From assembly GCA_910575695.1 (NCBI GenBank), contig CAJTGJ010000001.1, forward strand, positions 186,001-250,000: 64,000 nucleotides of DNA, in the 5' to 3' direction. How positions within the stretch are numbered: position 1 is the first letter of the stretch; every line of letters begins with the position of its first letter. Position numbers and translations under genes: made by a program. Below the pieces are notes generated by a model, which had not been told where the DNA came from, did no database searches, and saw only the letters and a list, made by a program, of their open reading frames with translations. The stretch comes from Oscillospiraceae bacterium. GTDB taxonomy: Bacteria > Bacillota > Clostridia > Oscillospirales > Oscillospiraceae. This document shows, piece after piece, positions 25,075 to 37,746 of the stretch.

Positions 25075-25102
25075 GTTCCTTTTTCTTGAAAGAAAAAGGA
25101 AC
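25075..25102. repeat. perfect 28-base palindrome after khpB
   Basis: GTTCCTTTTTCTT (25075-25087) and its exact complement AAGAAAAAGGAAC (25090-25102) around GA. No T-run follows. It resembles the hairpins of the R1 repeats in composition but not in sequence. Confidence 0.6.
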
Positions 25103-25201
25103 CGAAAAAGAACTTTATGCTCGTTTCTGCCAGTCTGCTATTGAGTTGGATTTTTTTCTCGACTACGTGACGCGGTGGTACAAGGGATATATTATGTTTT
25201 T

Positions 25202-25236
25202 AACGGCCTGGTGCGTTCGCGCCGGGCCGTTTTATA
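25202..25236 (+). terminator. terminator of rpmH-khpB operon
   Basis: AACGGCCTGGTG pairs with CGCCGGGCCGTT (25202-25213 with 25220-25231, with G-U pairs), followed by TTTATATTT. Confidence 0.7.
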
Positions 25237-25265
25237 TTTACAAATGGGGAAAAATATCGTATGAT
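25237..25265 (+). promoter_or_regulatory. promoter of MBL-hemZ unit
   Basis: TTTACA (25237-25242), 17-base spacer, TATGAT (25260-25265), overlapping the end of the preceding terminator. Confidence 0.55.
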
Positions 25266-25295
25266 AAGGCATAGCTGATTGATTGAGGTGATTTT

Positions 25296-25925
25296 ATGGA
25301 AATCAAAGTTCTGCGTCTGGGGCAGATCGGCACCAACTGCTATATTTTCCACAAAACGGACAGCACCAGGTGCGGCATCGTCGATCCCGGCGACCAGGGA
25401 GAGCAGGTGGCGGACTGGCTGAACAAGCAAAGGCTGGAGCCGGAGGCGGTGCTCCTGACCCACGGGCATTTCGACCACATCCTGGGCATTCCCGGCCTGC
25501 GTAAGGCGTGGCCGGACCTGCCTGTCTACTGCCACCCCGCGGACATCGGGGTGGGGGATACCACCCGGGTGTTCGGGGAGAATTTCCCCACCGTCAGCTC
25601 CTTCGGGAATGCCACCCCCTATCGGGAGGGGGATGTGGTTCAAATCGCGGGCATTGACGTGGAGGTGCTGGAGACACCGGGCCACACCCCCGGCTCGGTG
25701 GTGCTGCGGGCAGGGGACGTGCTGTTCACCGGGGACACCCTGTTCGCCGGGTCCATGGGCCGCACCGACCTGCCCGGCGGGGACGAAGGGCAGATCATGA
25801 AGTCCCTGCGGCGGCTGTACGAGCTGGAGGGGGACTACCAGGTGCTTCCCGGCCACGAGGGGCAGTCCACCCTGGAGCAGGAGCGCAAAAGCAACTACTG
25901 CCTGCGTATGGCGATGGGCCGATGA
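25296..25925 (+). CDS. MBL-fold metallohydrolase (glyoxalase II-like)
   Basis: 209 residues. Metal ligands are visible in THGHFDH, GHTPGS, GDTLFAG and the late GHE. The small size and the start VLRLGQIGTNCYIF place it in the hydroxyacylglutathione-hydrolase-like group (YqgX type) of Firmicutes. It hydrolyses an unknown thioester or ester. GAGGTG precedes the ATG. Its end overlaps hemZ in an ATGA, so the two are co-translated, an association common in clostridia. Confidence 0.9.
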   Translation: MEIKVLRLGQIGTNCYIFHKTDSTRCGIVDPGDQGEQVADWLNKQRLEPEAVLLTHGHFDHILGIPGLRKAWPDLPVYCHPADIGVGDTTRVFGENFPTVSSFGNATPYREGDVVQIAGIDVEVLETPGHTPGSVVLRAGDVLFTGDTLFAGSMGRTDLPGGDEGQIMKSLRRLYELEGDYQVLPGHEGQSTLEQERKSNYCLRMAMGR

Positions 25926-27460
25926 AGATCTGGATCACCTCGGACAACGTGCGCTGGGACGCCCAGCGTTACCGCTACGCGGCTGAGCAGATGCTGCTCA
26001 CCCTGTTTCCCGACGAGAGGCCGGACTATCCCGACGCCCCCATCCCCACCGCTTTGGGCGGGGAGCGCAGCGCCGTGATCTTTACCCTTCACCGGGGGGA
26101 AAAGCTCGCCAGCATGAGCGCCCTGCTGCTGCGGGACGGCAGGCGGAACAACGGGGTGGTGCGCTTTCCGTCGGAAAAGCTGGACGAGCCGGAGGAGCAG
26201 GTGTACCACACCGTGTCCCACGCCTTGAAACAGGCGTTTTACAAGGCCGGGACGGCCCTGCTGGGGCACGGGCTGCCCTGGGGCTCATTGACCGGGGTGC
26301 GTCCCGTAAAACTGCCCACCAGGGCCATGCTGGCGGGCAAGACGCCAAAACAGGCCCAGCGGGAGCTGGAGAAGGAATACCATGTATCCCCGCCCAGGGC
26401 GGCGCTGGCGGTGGAGTGCGCCAGGACGGCGCTGGATGTTCGGAAATCGCTGGAGCCTGACAGCCTGTCCCTTTACCTCGGCATCCCCTTCTGCCCCACC
26501 CGGTGCGCTTACTGCTCCTTCATTTCATCCGACGTGAAGGGCTCGCTGGCGCTGATGGAGCCCTATGTGGACGGGCTGTGCCGGGAGATCGAGCTGGCGG
26601 GGAGCCTCCTGCGGGAAAAGGGGCTGCACATTGATTCGGCCTACATGGGGGGCGGAACCCCCACCACCCTGACGGCGGAACAGCTGGACCGGATTCTGAG
26701 CGCTGCGGAACGCTTTTTGCCCATGGAACGCTGCGGCGAGTTCACCGTGGAGGCGGGCAGGCCGGACACCATCACGGCGGACAAGCTGGAAACGCTGAAG
26801 GCCCGGGGCATCCGCCGCATTTCCATCAACCCCCAGACCATGGAGGACAGTGTGCTTCGCGCCATGGGCCGGGACCACACCGCCGCCCAGATCGAGGAGG
26901 CCATGGCGCTGGCCGGAGCGCGCTTTGGCGGGCTGGTGAACATGGATCTGATCGCTGGACTGCCCACGGATACTGCGGAGGGCTTCGCGTACACCCTGGA
27001 CCGCGTTCTGGCCATGGATCCGGCCAATATCACGGTGCATACCCTGGCGCTGAAAAAGGGCTCCCGGCTCACCGAGGAGGACCCCACCGGGGCAGGCACG
27101 GCGCTGTGTACGCCGGAAACTGTGGAGACCATGCTGGAGCTTGCCGCGCGGCGTCTGCGGGAGGGGGGATACGCCCCCTATTACCTCTACCGGCAGAAAT
27201 ATATGTCCGGCTCCTTCGAAAACGTGGGCTGGGCCAGGCCCGGGGCGGTGTGCCGGTACAACATCGTGATGATGGAGGAGCTTCAAACCGTGCTGTCCCT
27301 GGGGGCGGGGGGCATTACCAAGCTGGTGGATCCGGCGCGGCGTAAAATCCTCCGGCTGAACAACCCAAAATACGCCAGGGAGTATCTGAACAGCTGGGAC
27401 AAGGCCGCGGAAAACAAGCGGGCCGCCGTGGAATTTCAGGCGGAACTTGCAAAAATATAA
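25922..27460 (+). CDS. hemZ: HemZ radical SAM protein, coproporphyrinogen dehydrogenase-type
   Basis: 512 residues. The radical SAM cluster motif CPTRCAYCSF is at about residue 190, in LGIPFCPTRCAYCSF. Later HemN-like motifs include YMGGGTPTTL and GRPDTITADKL. An N-terminal domain of about 170 residues is specific to HemZ. It is thought to act in anaerobic haem or tetrapyrrole metabolism, although several HemZ/HemN homologues have other roles. No other haem gene is in the window. Confidence 0.9.
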   Translation: MKIWITSDNVRWDAQRYRYAAEQMLLTLFPDERPDYPDAPIPTALGGERSAVIFTLHRGEKLASMSALLLRDGRRNNGVVRFPSEKLDEPEEQVYHTVSHALKQAFYKAGTALLGHGLPWGSLTGVRPVKLPTRAMLAGKTPKQAQRELEKEYHVSPPRAALAVECARTALDVRKSLEPDSLSLYLGIPFCPTRCAYCSFISSDVKGSLALMEPYVDGLCREIELAGSLLREKGLHIDSAYMGGGTPTTLTAEQLDRILSAAERFLPMERCGEFTVEAGRPDTITADKLETLKARGIRRISINPQTMEDSVLRAMGRDHTAAQIEEAMALAGARFGGLVNMDLIAGLPTDTAEGFAYTLDRVLAMDPANITVHTLALKKGSRLTEEDPTGAGTALCTPETVETMLELAARRLREGGYAPYYLYRQKYMSGSFENVGWARPGAVCRYNIVMMEELQTVLSLGAGGITKLVDPARRKILRLNNPKYAREYLNSWDKAAENKRAAVEFQAELAKI

Positions 27461-27464
27461 GACC

Positions 27465-27499
27465 AACGGCTCCGGCGGCAGCGCCGGGGCCGTTTTTTT
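27465..27499 (+). terminator. terminator after hemZ
   Basis: AACGGCTCCGGCG / CGCCGGGGCCGTT followed by a T-run. Confidence 0.8.
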
Positions 27500-27561
27500 C
27501 CTCCCGCCCCCTGTTTGCCGGCGCGGGCCCTTACATTTAATAAAGAAATTGGGAAAAACTC

Positions 27562-27590
27562 TTGTCCGCCGGGGGCTTTTCTGATATAAT
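27562..27590 (+). promoter_or_regulatory. dnaA promoter
   Basis: TTGTCC (27562-27567), 17-base spacer, TATAAT (27585-27590). No DnaA boxes were seen between hemZ and dnaA. Confidence 0.75.
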
Positions 27591-27632
27591 AGATTAGTTC
27601 ACAATTTTCACCATTTGAGGGGGACAGGGCCT

Positions 27633-28955
27633 ATGAAATCTGCTGCCGACGTCTGGGAAAAAGTAAAGAGCCTGATGGAAGGCAGCATGACCGCCGTATC
27701 CATTGAGACCTGGTTCGGCGACATCGAGGCGGTGAGCCTGGAGGACACCCGGCTGGTGCTGTGCGTCCCCACCGACTTCAAGCGGAACATCATCCGCACC
27801 CGCTTTCTGCCTGCCGTGGAACAGGCCCTGCGGGAGCTGTTCTCCTTCGACGTGGATGTGGCCCTGCTCCTGCCCGAGGAGCGGGACACCTACAACGCCC
27901 AGAACGTCTCCTCCGCCCCTGTTGGGCAGGAGGGGTCTGAGCGCTACACCTTCGAGCGGTTCGTGGTGGGCTCCACCAACCGGTTTGCCTACACTGCCGC
28001 CAAGAAAGTGGCGGAGGAGCCGGGGGGGGCCTACAACCCCCTGTTTATCTACGGCCAGTCTGGGCTGGGGAAAACCCATCTGCTCCACGCCATCGCCAAC
28101 CAGGTACACCAGGTTTTCCCGGCCTACCGCATCATGTACGTCCAGAGCGAGGATTTCGTCAACGAGTTTATCGACCACGTCCGCCACGGCAAGGATATGC
28201 AGGGCTTCCGGGACAAGTACCGCCTGGTGGACCTGTTCCTGATGGACGACGTGCAGTTCATCGCCGGCAAAGACTCCAGCGAGGAGGAGCTCTTTCACAC
28301 ATTCAATACGTTATACGAGCAGAAAAAGCAGATCGTATTCACCAGCGACCGACCGCCCCATGAGATGCTGCGGCTGGAACAGCGCCTGCGCACCCGGTTT
28401 GAGCAGGGCCTGCCCGCCGACATCCAGCCGCCGGATTACGAGACCCGCGTGGCCCTGCTGAAAAACAAGGCAGTGGAGCGGGGCATCTCCCTGCCGGACG
28501 CCGTGCTGTCCTACGTGGCGGAAAACATCACCTCCAACGTGCGTCAGATCGAGGGCGTGGTCAATAAGATCATGGCCTTCCAGGAGCTGATGGGCGCCCC
28601 GGTGGACGTGGATACCACCATCCGGGCGGTACGGGACATCCTCCGGGCCAAGGAGAACTTCCTGCCCTCCGCCGATACCATCATCCAGGAGGTGGCCCGG
28701 TTCTACGAGCTGGACAGCACCGCCATCCGGGGCCAGAGCCAGAACAAGGAGATCGCCAACGCCCGCAACGTGGCCATGTATATTATCCGGGAAATGACCC
28801 AGCTCTCGCTGATGGAGATCGGCCAGCACTTCGGGGGACGCCACCACTCCACCGTGCTCAACTCCATCAAGCGCGTGGAGAAAAACATGAAGGAACAGCC
28901 TGAGATGTCGGAAATCATCCGCGATATCACCAACGCGGTTAACTCCGCCTATTAA
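27633..28955 (+). CDS. dnaA: chromosomal replication initiator DnaA
   Basis: 440 residues. Domain I lies at the start (VWEKVKSLMEGSMTAVSIETW). The AAA+ domain has Walker A GQSGLGKTH near residue 140 and Walker B LFLMDDVQFIA. Domain IV carries the DnaA signature near residue 400 (QHFGGRHHSTVLNSIKRVEK). It binds DnaA boxes and melts the origin. The ATG at 27633 follows GAGGGGG; an in-frame TTG at 27615 overlaps that site. The origin lies directly downstream. Confidence 0.98.
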   Translation: MKSAADVWEKVKSLMEGSMTAVSIETWFGDIEAVSLEDTRLVLCVPTDFKRNIIRTRFLPAVEQALRELFSFDVDVALLLPEERDTYNAQNVSSAPVGQEGSERYTFERFVVGSTNRFAYTAAKKVAEEPGGAYNPLFIYGQSGLGKTHLLHAIANQVHQVFPAYRIMYVQSEDFVNEFIDHVRHGKDMQGFRDKYRLVDLFLMDDVQFIAGKDSSEEELFHTFNTLYEQKKQIVFTSDRPPHEMLRLEQRLRTRFEQGLPADIQPPDYETRVALLKNKAVERGISLPDAVLSYVAENITSNVRQIEGVVNKIMAFQELMGAPVDVDTTIRAVRDILRAKENFLPSADTIIQEVARFYELDSTAIRGQSQNKEIANARNVAMYIIREMTQLSLMEIGQHFGGRHHSTVLNSIKRVEKNMKEQPEMSEIIRDITNAVNSAY

Positions 28956-29222
28956 GCGGACCGGCGCGCGCTCGAAAACCCGTATTTTTTTTCCTCATCG
29001 CTTCCACAAACCTGCGGACTGTGCTGTGGAACCCTGTGGAGGCTTTTTTGGCCTGATATTTTCTCCGCAAGCTGTGGATTTTTTGTGGAACCCCCTGCGG
29101 ACGGTCAAATCCGCTCCCCAAAGCGGTTTCCCCGGTTTTCCACAGCCTCCACACCCCCTGCTGTGACTACGACCTTAAATAACCCTTCCTCTCCTGCCGA
29201 GAGGGAAGAAAGGATGCTCCCT
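28956..29222. other. chromosome replication origin (oriC)
   Basis: The dnaA-dnaN gap holds at least seven TTCCACA/TGTGGAA-type DnaA boxes: 29002, 29025, 29035, 29073 (TGTGGAT), 29084, 29136-29144 (TTTTCCACA) and 29148. They occur on both strands. T-rich stretches at 28984-28992 and 29044-29062 could be the unwinding element. Position, box density and flanking genes all support an origin. The boxes keep TCCACA but rarely the full TTATCCACA. Confidence 0.85.
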
Positions 29223-30344
29223 ATGAAATTCTCCTGCGAAAAAGCAATTCTCCAGACTGCCGTTACCACCGCCGGACGGGTAGTCTCCCCGAAAAGCACC
29301 ATTCAAGCTCTGGAGGGCGTCCTCATGGAGGCGGAAAACGGATACCTCCGCATCAGCGGCTACAACCTGGAGACGGGCATTATCACCCAGGTGGAAGCAG
29401 ACGTACAGGAATCAGGCGCTATCGTCCTGTCCGCCCGTCTGCTGGGGGAGATCCTCCGTCGTATGCCCGACGACGCGGTGTCCGTCAACGCCGATGCCGA
29501 CTGCTCGGTCCACGTCCAGTGCGGCCCTACCTCCTTTGATATCAAGGGATACAGCGACGAGGATTTTCCAGAGCTTCCCAGCGTCGATGAGGGCGCCAGC
29601 CTGATCCTCCCCCAGGGGAGTCTGAAATCCATGATCGCCCAGACCATTTTCGCTGTCAGCGATAATGAGAGCCGTCCCATTCACACCGGCGCCCTGTTTG
29701 AGACGGAAACGGACACCCTGACCATGGTGGCGGTAGACGGCTACCGGCTGGCCCTGCGGCGGGAGAAACTGGCGGAACAGAGCGCCGCCGGTAACATCTC
29801 CTTCGTGGTGCCCGGCGCGGCCCTGAATGAGGTGGAGAAGATCTGCGCCGATTCCGACGATACCGTCACCGTCACCCAGGGAGACCGCCATGTCATGTTC
29901 CAGATCGGCGCCACTTTGCTGGTCTCCCGGCGGCTGGAGGGGGAGTTCCTCAACTACCGCCAGACCATCCCCACCAATAACGCCGTGGTTCTGGAGGCGG
30001 AATGCGCCGACCTCCAGCGGTCCATCGACCGGGCGTCGCTGATCATCAACGAGAAGCTGAAATCCCCTCTGCGCTGTAAATTTGAGGACGGCTCCCTGTC
30101 CATCACCTCAAAAACCGCCATCGGCTCCGCCTTTGACCGGTGCCCCATCACCGGAGACGGCGGGGGGCTGGAGATCGGCTTCAACAACCGCTTCCTGATG
30201 GACGCGGTCAAGGCCGCCCCCGCCAGCCGGGTGCGTCTGGAGCTGAATACCTCCACCTCTCCCTGCCTGATCCTGCCCAGCAAGGGGGAGACGGATAACT
30301 TCCTGTATATGGTGCTTCCCGTCCGCCTGCGGGCCGGGGAATAA
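29223..30344 (+). CDS. dnaN: DNA polymerase III sliding clamp beta subunit
   Basis: 373 residues with the three-fold clamp repeats. The start MKFSCEKAILQTAVTTAGRV, TMVAVDGYRLALRR and the final LPVRLR are typical. It forms the ring that tethers DNA polymerase III. GAAAGG precedes the ATG at 29223; an upstream in-frame ATG at 29214 has worse spacing. Confidence 0.97.
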   Translation: MKFSCEKAILQTAVTTAGRVVSPKSTIQALEGVLMEAENGYLRISGYNLETGIITQVEADVQESGAIVLSARLLGEILRRMPDDAVSVNADADCSVHVQCGPTSFDIKGYSDEDFPELPSVDEGASLILPQGSLKSMIAQTIFAVSDNESRPIHTGALFETETDTLTMVAVDGYRLALRREKLAEQSAAGNISFVVPGAALNEVEKICADSDDTVTVTQGDRHVMFQIGATLLVSRRLEGEFLNYRQTIPTNNAVVLEAECADLQRSIDRASLIINEKLKSPLRCKFEDGSLSITSKTAIGSAFDRCPITGDGGGLEIGFNNRFLMDAVKAAPASRVRLELNTSTSPCLILPSKGETDNFLYMVLPVRLRAGE

Positions 30345-30352
30345 ATCCCTGT

Positions 30353-30380
30353 GAGGAGGGGAAAGGCCCTCCTCTACGGT
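30353..30380. repeat. R2 hairpin between dnaN and yaaA
   Basis: GAGGAGGGG ... CCCTCCTC followed by TACGG, a member of the same short hairpin family as at 10432 and 50256. Confidence 0.55.
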
Positions 30381-30398
30381 GTGTTCAAGGAGGTCCTT

Positions 30399-30611
30399 AT
30401 GGGCGAAGAACATATTAAAATAGAAACACCCTTTATCCGGCTGGACGCCCTGCTGAAATTTGCCGGGGCCGTGGAGACGGGGGGAGAGGCCAAGCTGCTG
30501 ATCCAGGACGGCGGGGTCAAGGTCAACGGCCAGTCCTGCGCCATGCGGGGGAAAAAGCTGTACCCCGGCGACCGGGCGGAGCTGGACGGCCAGATTTTCG
30601 TGGTGGAATGA
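30399..30611 (+). CDS. yaaA: S4-domain RNA-binding protein YaaA
   Basis: 70 residues. The S4 fold is visible in [20 protein letters not shown] and GGVKVNGQ. It is encoded between dnaN and recF as in most Firmicutes (YaaA/RlbA). It probably binds rRNA and may act in ribosome maturation. AAGGAGG precedes the ATG at 30399. The stop overlaps the recF start. Confidence 0.92.
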   Translation: MGEEHIKIETPFIRLDALLKFAGAVETGGEAKLLIQDGGVKVNGQSCAMRGKKLYPGDRAELDGQIFVVE

Positions 30612-31738
30612 CGGTCAGCGGGATCTCCCTGGAGGATTTCCGGAACTACGCCCGGGCGGAGGCCGTATTCCACCCCGGCGTCAATGTGATCGCGGGGGAA
30701 AACGCCCAGGGTAAGACAAATCTGCTGGAGGCCGTCCAGTACCTGTCGTCCGCCTCCTCCCACCGGGCCCGGTACGACCGGGAGCTGATCCGCCACGGCG
30801 CGGACCACGCCTTTCTCAAAGGAAAGGTGGCCAGCCGGGGCCGTCCGCTGGTGCTGGAGGCCGCGCTCCACCGGGGGGCAAGGCGGCAGCTGCGCTCCAA
30901 CGGAGTGAAGCTGAAAACGGCGGGGGAGCTGTCCGGCCTGCTGACCACCGTTCTGTTCTGCCCGGAGGATCTGTATCTGATCCGGGAGGGGGCGGAGGCC
31001 CGGCGTCGTTTCCTGGACAGCTGCATCTGCCAGCTGCGCCCCCGGTATGCCCAGGCGCTGGCGGAATACAAGCGGCTGTACCAGCATAAGACCCGTATTT
31101 TAAAGGACAGCGGGGAGTACCCTGGCCTGCTGAGCACCCTGGACGATTTTTCCCTGCGGATGGCCCAGTGCGGCGCTGTTTTGATCCACTACCGGGCCCA
31201 CTTCGTCAAGCGGCTGGTGGGAACGGCCCCCCCCATCCACGCCGACTGCTCCGGGGGGCGGGAGCGGCTGGGGCTACGCTACGAGACGGTGTCCGCCGTC
31301 ACCGACCCGGAGGCCGGGCCAAAGGCCATCCTGCCCCAGCTCATGGCCCACCAGGAGGCCCACCGGGAGGCGGAGCTCGCCGCCCGCTCCTGCCTGTCCG
31401 GGCCCCACAAGGACGAGCTCGCGGTGGAGATCGACGGGAAGGCGGCAAAGCATTACGCCTCCCAGGGACAGACCCGCACGGCGGCGCTGGCGCTGAAGCT
31501 GGCGGCAAGGGATATATTCCGGCAGGAGACGGAGGAGTGGCCGGTGCTCCTGCTGGACGACGTGCTCAGCGAGCTGGACCAGCGGCGGCAGGAGTTTGTG
31601 CTCAACCGCATTACCTCGGGGCAGGTGTTCATCACCTGCTGCGAGGAGGAGAAGCTGACAAGGCTGCGTGACGGCAAGGCGTTCCGGGTAACGGACGGGA
31701 CCCTGGCCGAGATGTGCTTGAAAACCATGTTTTCATAG
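30608..31738 (+). CDS. recF: recombination protein RecF
   Basis: 376 residues, SMC-like ATPase. Walker [10 protein letters not shown] is near residue 30. The signature [10 protein letters not shown] and Walker [13 protein letters not shown] lie near the C-terminus. It helps load RecA at gaps. It starts within the end of yaaA (ATGA overlap), and the next gene follows after 12 bases. Confidence 0.97.
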   Translation: MTVSGISLEDFRNYARAEAVFHPGVNVIAGENAQGKTNLLEAVQYLSSASSHRARYDRELIRHGADHAFLKGKVASRGRPLVLEAALHRGARRQLRSNGVKLKTAGELSGLLTTVLFCPEDLYLIREGAEARRRFLDSCICQLRPRYAQALAEYKRLYQHKTRILKDSGEYPGLLSTLDDFSLRMAQCGAVLIHYRAHFVKRLVGTAPPIHADCSGGRERLGLRYETVSAVTDPEAGPKAILPQLMAHQEAHREAELAARSCLSGPHKDELAVEIDGKAAKHYASQGQTRTAALALKLAARDIFRQETEEWPVLLLDDVLSELDQRRQEFVLNRITSGQVFITCCEEEKLTRLRDGKAFRVTDGTLAEMCLKTMFS

Positions 31739-31750
31739 GAGGGCGGGCTT

Positions 31751-32014
31751 TTGTATCTGCATTTGGGCCAGAATGTGATGATCAGGAAACAGGATGTCAT
31801 TGGTATTTTTGACCTTGACAATACCACCTGGTCCTTTCGCACCCGCCGCTTTCTGGAGCGGGCCGAACAGGAGGGCAGGGTAACGGCGGTGGGCGACGAT
31901 CTGCCCCGCTCCTTTGTCCTCGCCCAGGAGGGGGACGGCCCCCCGTCGGTATATATCACGGCCCTTTCTTCCGCCGCGCTGTCCGCCCGTGGGGAGCGCA
32001 GTGGATTTGAGTAA
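31751..32014 (+). CDS. remB: RemB-type extracellular matrix regulator (DUF370)
   Basis: 87 residues, TTG start with GGAGGG before it. DUF370 is recognised from MYLHLGQNVMIRKQDVIGIF, and the gene sits between recF and gyrB where Bacillus has yaaB/remB. RemA and RemB are DNA-binding or accessory regulators of matrix and osmoprotection genes in Bacillus. The role here is not known. Confidence 0.85.
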   Translation: MYLHLGQNVMIRKQDVIGIFDLDNTTWSFRTRRFLERAEQEGRVTAVGDDLPRSFVLAQEGDGPPSVYITALSSAALSARGERSGFE

Positions 32015-32030
32015 AAAAGGAGGACAAAGC

Positions 32031-32459
32031 ATGGAATCCATTGAATACCTGTGGGAGGACCGCAAGCGCCGGTTCGGCCTGCCCCTCTCCTTCACCCGCT
32101 ACCGCCTCAGCGGGGACCGGCTGTTCTGTGAGACGGGATTCCTCAATCTGAAGGTGGACGAGGTCCTGCTCTACCGGGTGCAGGACCTGGAGCTGACCAT
32201 GCGGCTGGGCCAGCGGATTTTCGGGGTGGGCACCATCTGCGTCCACTCGTCGGACAAGAGCATCCCCCACCTGGATCTGAAAAACGTGAAAAATCCCCGC
32301 CAGGTGAAGGAGCTGATCCACCAGAACGTGGAGGCGGCCAAGGATAAGCGACGGATGCGGGCCACCGAGCTGCTGGGCAAGGAGGGCGGTCCGGCGTACC
32401 ACGACGGGGACGGTCTGGATTTTGCCCCGGAGGACTGCGATGAGGACGGGATCGACTAA
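32031..32459 (+). CDS. bacterial PH-domain protein
   Basis: 142 residues. The pattern SGDRLFCETGFLNLKVDEVLLYRVQDL followed by ICVHSSD and LKNVKNPRQV is that of the YdbT/YdbS-type bacterial PH fold (bPH_2), without the usual membrane spans. The C-terminus is acidic. AAGGAGG precedes the ATG at 32031. It lies in the recF-remB-gyrB unit, and its function is unknown. Confidence 0.75.
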   Translation: MESIEYLWEDRKRRFGLPLSFTRYRLSGDRLFCETGFLNLKVDEVLLYRVQDLELTMRLGQRIFGVGTICVHSSDKSIPHLDLKNVKNPRQVKELIHQNVEAAKDKRRMRATELLGKEGGPAYHDGDGLDFAPEDCDEDGID

Positions 32460-32474
32460 TTTATATCACCATAG

Positions 32475-34439
<1,965 letters not shown>

Positions 34440-34453
34440 GGAGGTGACGCGCA

Positions 34454-36967
<2,514 letters not shown>

Positions 36968-36988
<21 letters not shown>

Positions 36989-37055
36989 GAGCCGCAAAAA
37001 GCCTTCCCCCCTCCGGGGGGAAGGTGGCACGGCGAAGCCGTGACGGATGAGGGGG
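36968..37055 (+). repeat. gyrA tail plus R3 repeat, copy 1
   Basis: From 36968 the last codons of gyrA and the following R3 palindromic repeat (GCCTTCCCCC...GGGGGGAAGG...GGCGAAGCC...GATGAGGGGG, 37001-37055) are almost identical to 37649-37738. The stem-loop could also terminate gyrA transcription. Confidence 0.8.
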
Positions 37056-37121
37056 AGACGGAGAACCCGGCGGACTGTAGCGGAATAAAAGGAGCGGACA
37101 GGCCATTGGCTTGTCCGCTCT

Positions 37122-37349
37122 TTATTCCTTAAACTCGAAAAGTTTGTAAAGTGGTATATTCAAGTATTTCGCGATCTCAATCAGGGTATCAATACTGCAT
37201 CCCGCTGAGGCTGTCTCGATTCTTTGGATATGATGCTGGCTTGTATCACAGCCTTCGGCTAATTGGGCTTGTGTTAGGCGTTGTTCTTTTCTGTAATGCA
37301 AAACATTCAGCCCGATTTTTACCCACACATCGTAGTTTTTCACTTTCAT
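37122..37349 (-). CDS. small XRE-family transcriptional regulator
   Basis: 75 residues, a stand-alone Cro/C1-type helix-turn-helix: NVLHYRKEQRLTQAQLAEG, then SQHHIQRIE and IDTLIEIAKYLNIPLYKLFE. The ATG at 37349 follows AGGTGATCTT. The gene and its upstream region (37350-37540) are AT-richer than the surroundings, suggesting acquisition. Targets are unknown. It lies between gyrA and the duplicated rnhA start. Confidence 0.82.
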   Translation of the reverse strand: MKVKNYDVWVKIGLNVLHYRKEQRLTQAQLAEGCDTSQHHIQRIETASAGCSIDTLIEIAKYLNIPLYKLFEFKE

Positions 37350-37608
37350 AAGATCACCTGACATATATTCTACCTGGATGAGAATAAAAGGATACACACT
37401 ATAAAATAATATATGCAACTTCAACAGTTGCAATTCAAATAAAAAAGTGTTAAAATACAATCTGTGAGGTGGTATTATAGACAGGCTGATAGATTGCGGC
37501 AAATCAGGTGACAATTGAAATACTAAAAAATTGAATATGAGAATTGACTTTTGCGCTGGTTTCCTGTATTCTTGGCGTTAGAATAAAATTAAAAGAGGAA
37601 AACGCCTT
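37350..37608. other. AT-rich intergenic region upstream of XRE gene and rnhA fragment
   Basis: About 260 bases, clearly AT-richer than the window average. It holds the XRE upstream region and, at 37544-37572, a promoter reading right toward the truncated rnhA copy. Confidence 0.5.
37544..37572 (+). promoter_or_regulatory. promoter ahead of truncated rnhA start
   Basis: TTGACT (37544-37549), 17-base spacer, TATTCT (37567-37572). It is followed by AAAAGAGGAAA as ribosome site at 37590-37600. It probably was the native rnhA promoter. Confidence 0.5.
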
Positions 37609-37649
37609 ATGAAAACAGTTACGCTATACACCGACGGCGCGTGCCGTTG
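37609..37649 (+). pseudogene. truncated duplicate of the rnhA 5' end
   Basis: Bases 37609-37644 are identical to the first 36 bases of rnhA (38176-38211), encoding [12 protein letters not shown]. The frame then meets CGT TGA and ends after 13 codons. Immediately after, from 37649, the sequence switches to a copy of the gyrA 3' end. This is the junction of a duplication or insertion event. Confidence 0.85.
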
Positions 37650-37738
37650 AAGCCCCCGCAGAGGAATAGGAGCAGCAAAAAAGCCTTCCCCCCGGAGGGG
37701 GGAAGGTGGCACGGCGAAGCCGTGACGGATGAGGGGGC
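37649..37738 (+). repeat. gyrA tail plus R3 repeat, copy 2
   Basis: 25 bases identical to the gyrA end (GAAGCCCCCGCAGAGGAATA and onward), then an R3 repeat at 37683-37738. The repeat is the left boundary of the DUF559 segment. Confidence 0.8.
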
Positions 37739-37746
37739 GTTTCGTG

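Noticed and set aside
25086-25274. 62-codon frame between khpB and the MBL gene
   Set aside because: It runs through a palindrome and a terminator, has no good ribosome site and its composition is unlike a protein of this genome.
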